Assembly: GCA_047622605.1 (NCBI GenBank) | Contig: JBLHND010000188.1 | Span: 1-6,261, forward strand | From: Motiliproteus sp047622605 | GTDB taxonomy: Bacteria; Pseudomonadota; Gammaproteobacteria; Pseudomonadales; Balneatricaceae | Length of the DNA stretch: 6,261 nucleotides | Direction of reading: 5' to 3' | Shown: one piece after another, positions 5,537 through 6,261 of the stretch | How the letters are laid out: each line of letters opens with the position of its first letter | Numbering within the stretch: position 1 is the stretch's first letter | The notes under the pieces: generated by a model | What the model was told of the DNA's origin: nothing | What the model saw: the letters and a program-made list of their open reading frames with translations, nothing else | Databases searched by the model: none | Position numbers and translations under genes: made by a program

Positions 5537-5648
5537 GTACGCAAAAACGCAGTAAGAGCAACGGCTATGCTGAATGCCGTACTTTTAGGCCGTAGGAATA
5601 AACTGTAGTATTGGGCGCTTCAAAAAAAGCCTGAGACAGAATCCAGCG

Positions 5649-6261
5649 ATGACTCAAAAACGCGTACTAACCGGTATCACCACCACCGGCACCCCTCATC
5701 TTGGCAACTACCTGGGTGCGATCAAACCGGCGGTTAAAGCCAGTCAGGATGCCCGCCTGAAGTCTTATTTTTTCCTGGCGGATTATCACGCCCTGATCAA
5801 GTGTCAGGATCCGGAACGGGTTGCCCGTTCGACCCGTGAGATCGCCGCTACCTGGCTGGCGCTGGGGCTGGATACCGATAACGCGACCTTCTACCGCCAG
5901 TCCGATATCCCCGAAATTCCTGAGCTGACCTGGATCCTGACCTGCCTCTGCTCCAAGGGGCTGATGAACCGCTCGCATGCCTACAAAGCCTCGGTGGATG
6001 TCAATCGTGATGCGGGTAATCCGGATCTGGACGATGGCGTCACCCTGGGGCTGTTCAGTTATCCGGTGCTGATGGCGGCGGACATCCTGATGTTTAACGC
6101 CAAATATATTCCGGTCGGCAAGGATCAGATCCAGCATATCGAGATGGCGCGGGATATCGCCGGGCGTTTCAACCACAGCTATGCCGACCTGTTTGTGATG
6201 CCCGAGCCGATGATCGATGATCCTGTCATCATCCCCGGTCTCGACGGCCGCAAGATGAGCA
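5649..6261 (+). CDS. trpS: Tryptophanyl-tRNA synthetase TrpS, 3' end missing
   Basis: TrpS is a cytoplasmic class I aminoacyl-tRNA synthetase that attaches tryptophan to tRNA(Trp) using ATP. Translation from the ATG at 5649 reads MTQKRVLTGITTTGTPHLGN at the start, with TPHLGNY as the HIGH-like ATP-binding motif. It continues without a stop to the window edge, about 204 codons. Further Rossmann-fold features are SYFFLADYHALI (about 37-48), TWILTCLCSKG, LFSYPVLMAADILMFNA and VGKDQIQHIEMARDIA, the tryptophan-pocket region. The last codons read LDGRKMS, the start of the KMSKS loop, so the anticodon-binding C-terminal part lies outside. The N terminus resembles the pseudomonad-type TrpRS (TGITTTGTPHLGNY) rather than the E. 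coli type (FSGAQPSGELTIGNY). The ribosome-binding site is weak (GAGACAGA, 5633-5640) and no clear promoter was found. Confidence 0.96.
   Translation, partial: MTQKRVLTGITTTGTPHLGNYLGAIKPAVKASQDARLKSYFFLADYHALIKCQDPERVARSTREIAATWLALGLDTDNATFYRQSDIPEIPELTWILTCLCSKGLMNRSHAYKASVDVNRDAGNPDLDDGVTLGLFSYPVLMAADILMFNAKYIPVGKDQIQHIEMARDIAGRFNHSYADLFVMPEPMIDDPVIIPGLDGRKMS

Noticed and set aside
5585..5640. Possible trpS promoter or leader peptide/attenuator
   Set aside because: TAGTAT at 5606-5611 is a weak -10 box without a fitting -35 box. There is no short Trp-rich reading frame or terminator hairpin with a T run, so I do not claim attenuation.
5667..6176. 169-codon open frame on the minus strand
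   Set aside because: It is antisense to trpS, whose motifs (TPHLGNY, KMS) are unmistakable in the plus frame that runs off the window edge.

Overview
The window looks like chromosomal DNA of a gammaproteobacterium: fairly GC-rich, densely packed and made mostly of housekeeping genes. The products (YaaA, RsuA, a DUF2789 protein, and a TrpRS with a TGTPHLGNY signature) resemble those of marine or pseudomonad-like gammaproteobacteria. The genus cannot be fixed from the sequence alone. There is no phage, plasmid, CRISPR or defence gene in the window.

Layout. (1) 1-818, plus strand: the 3' part of an EamA/DMT-type membrane transporter, cut by the left window edge. (2) 799-1572, minus strand: yaaA (peroxide stress protein), convergent with the transporter and overlapping its end by 20 bp. 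(3) 1573-1733: a divergent promoter region. (4) 1734-2375 and 2380-3078, plus strand: a DEDDh 3'-5' exonuclease and, 4 nt later, rsuA (16S rRNA pseudouridine-516 synthase), probably co-transcribed. (5) 3094-3192: a striking non-coding element, a perfect 21-bp inverted repeat around a 37-nt spacer followed by an 11-bp tandem repeat, lying between convergent genes. (6) 3191-4813, 4826-5059 and 5115-5429, minus strand: in transcription order a small membrane protein, a DUF2789 protein and a large unrecognised exported or lipoprotein-like protein with a CGCYH motif. (7) 5430-5648: a divergent intergenic region. (8) 5649-6261, plus strand: the 5' part of trpS, which leaves the window inside the KMSKS motif.

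How the parts relate. The gene pairs are mostly independent housekeeping units: rRNA modification, nucleic-acid trimming, oxidative-stress iron control and tRNA charging. The two convergent junctions (transporter/yaaA and rsuA/large minus-strand gene) each carry a hairpin able to act in termination. The second is far larger than a terminator needs to be and looks like a dispersed repeat. The least understood parts are that repeat and the minus-strand trio at 3191-5429, none of whose products has a function I can name.
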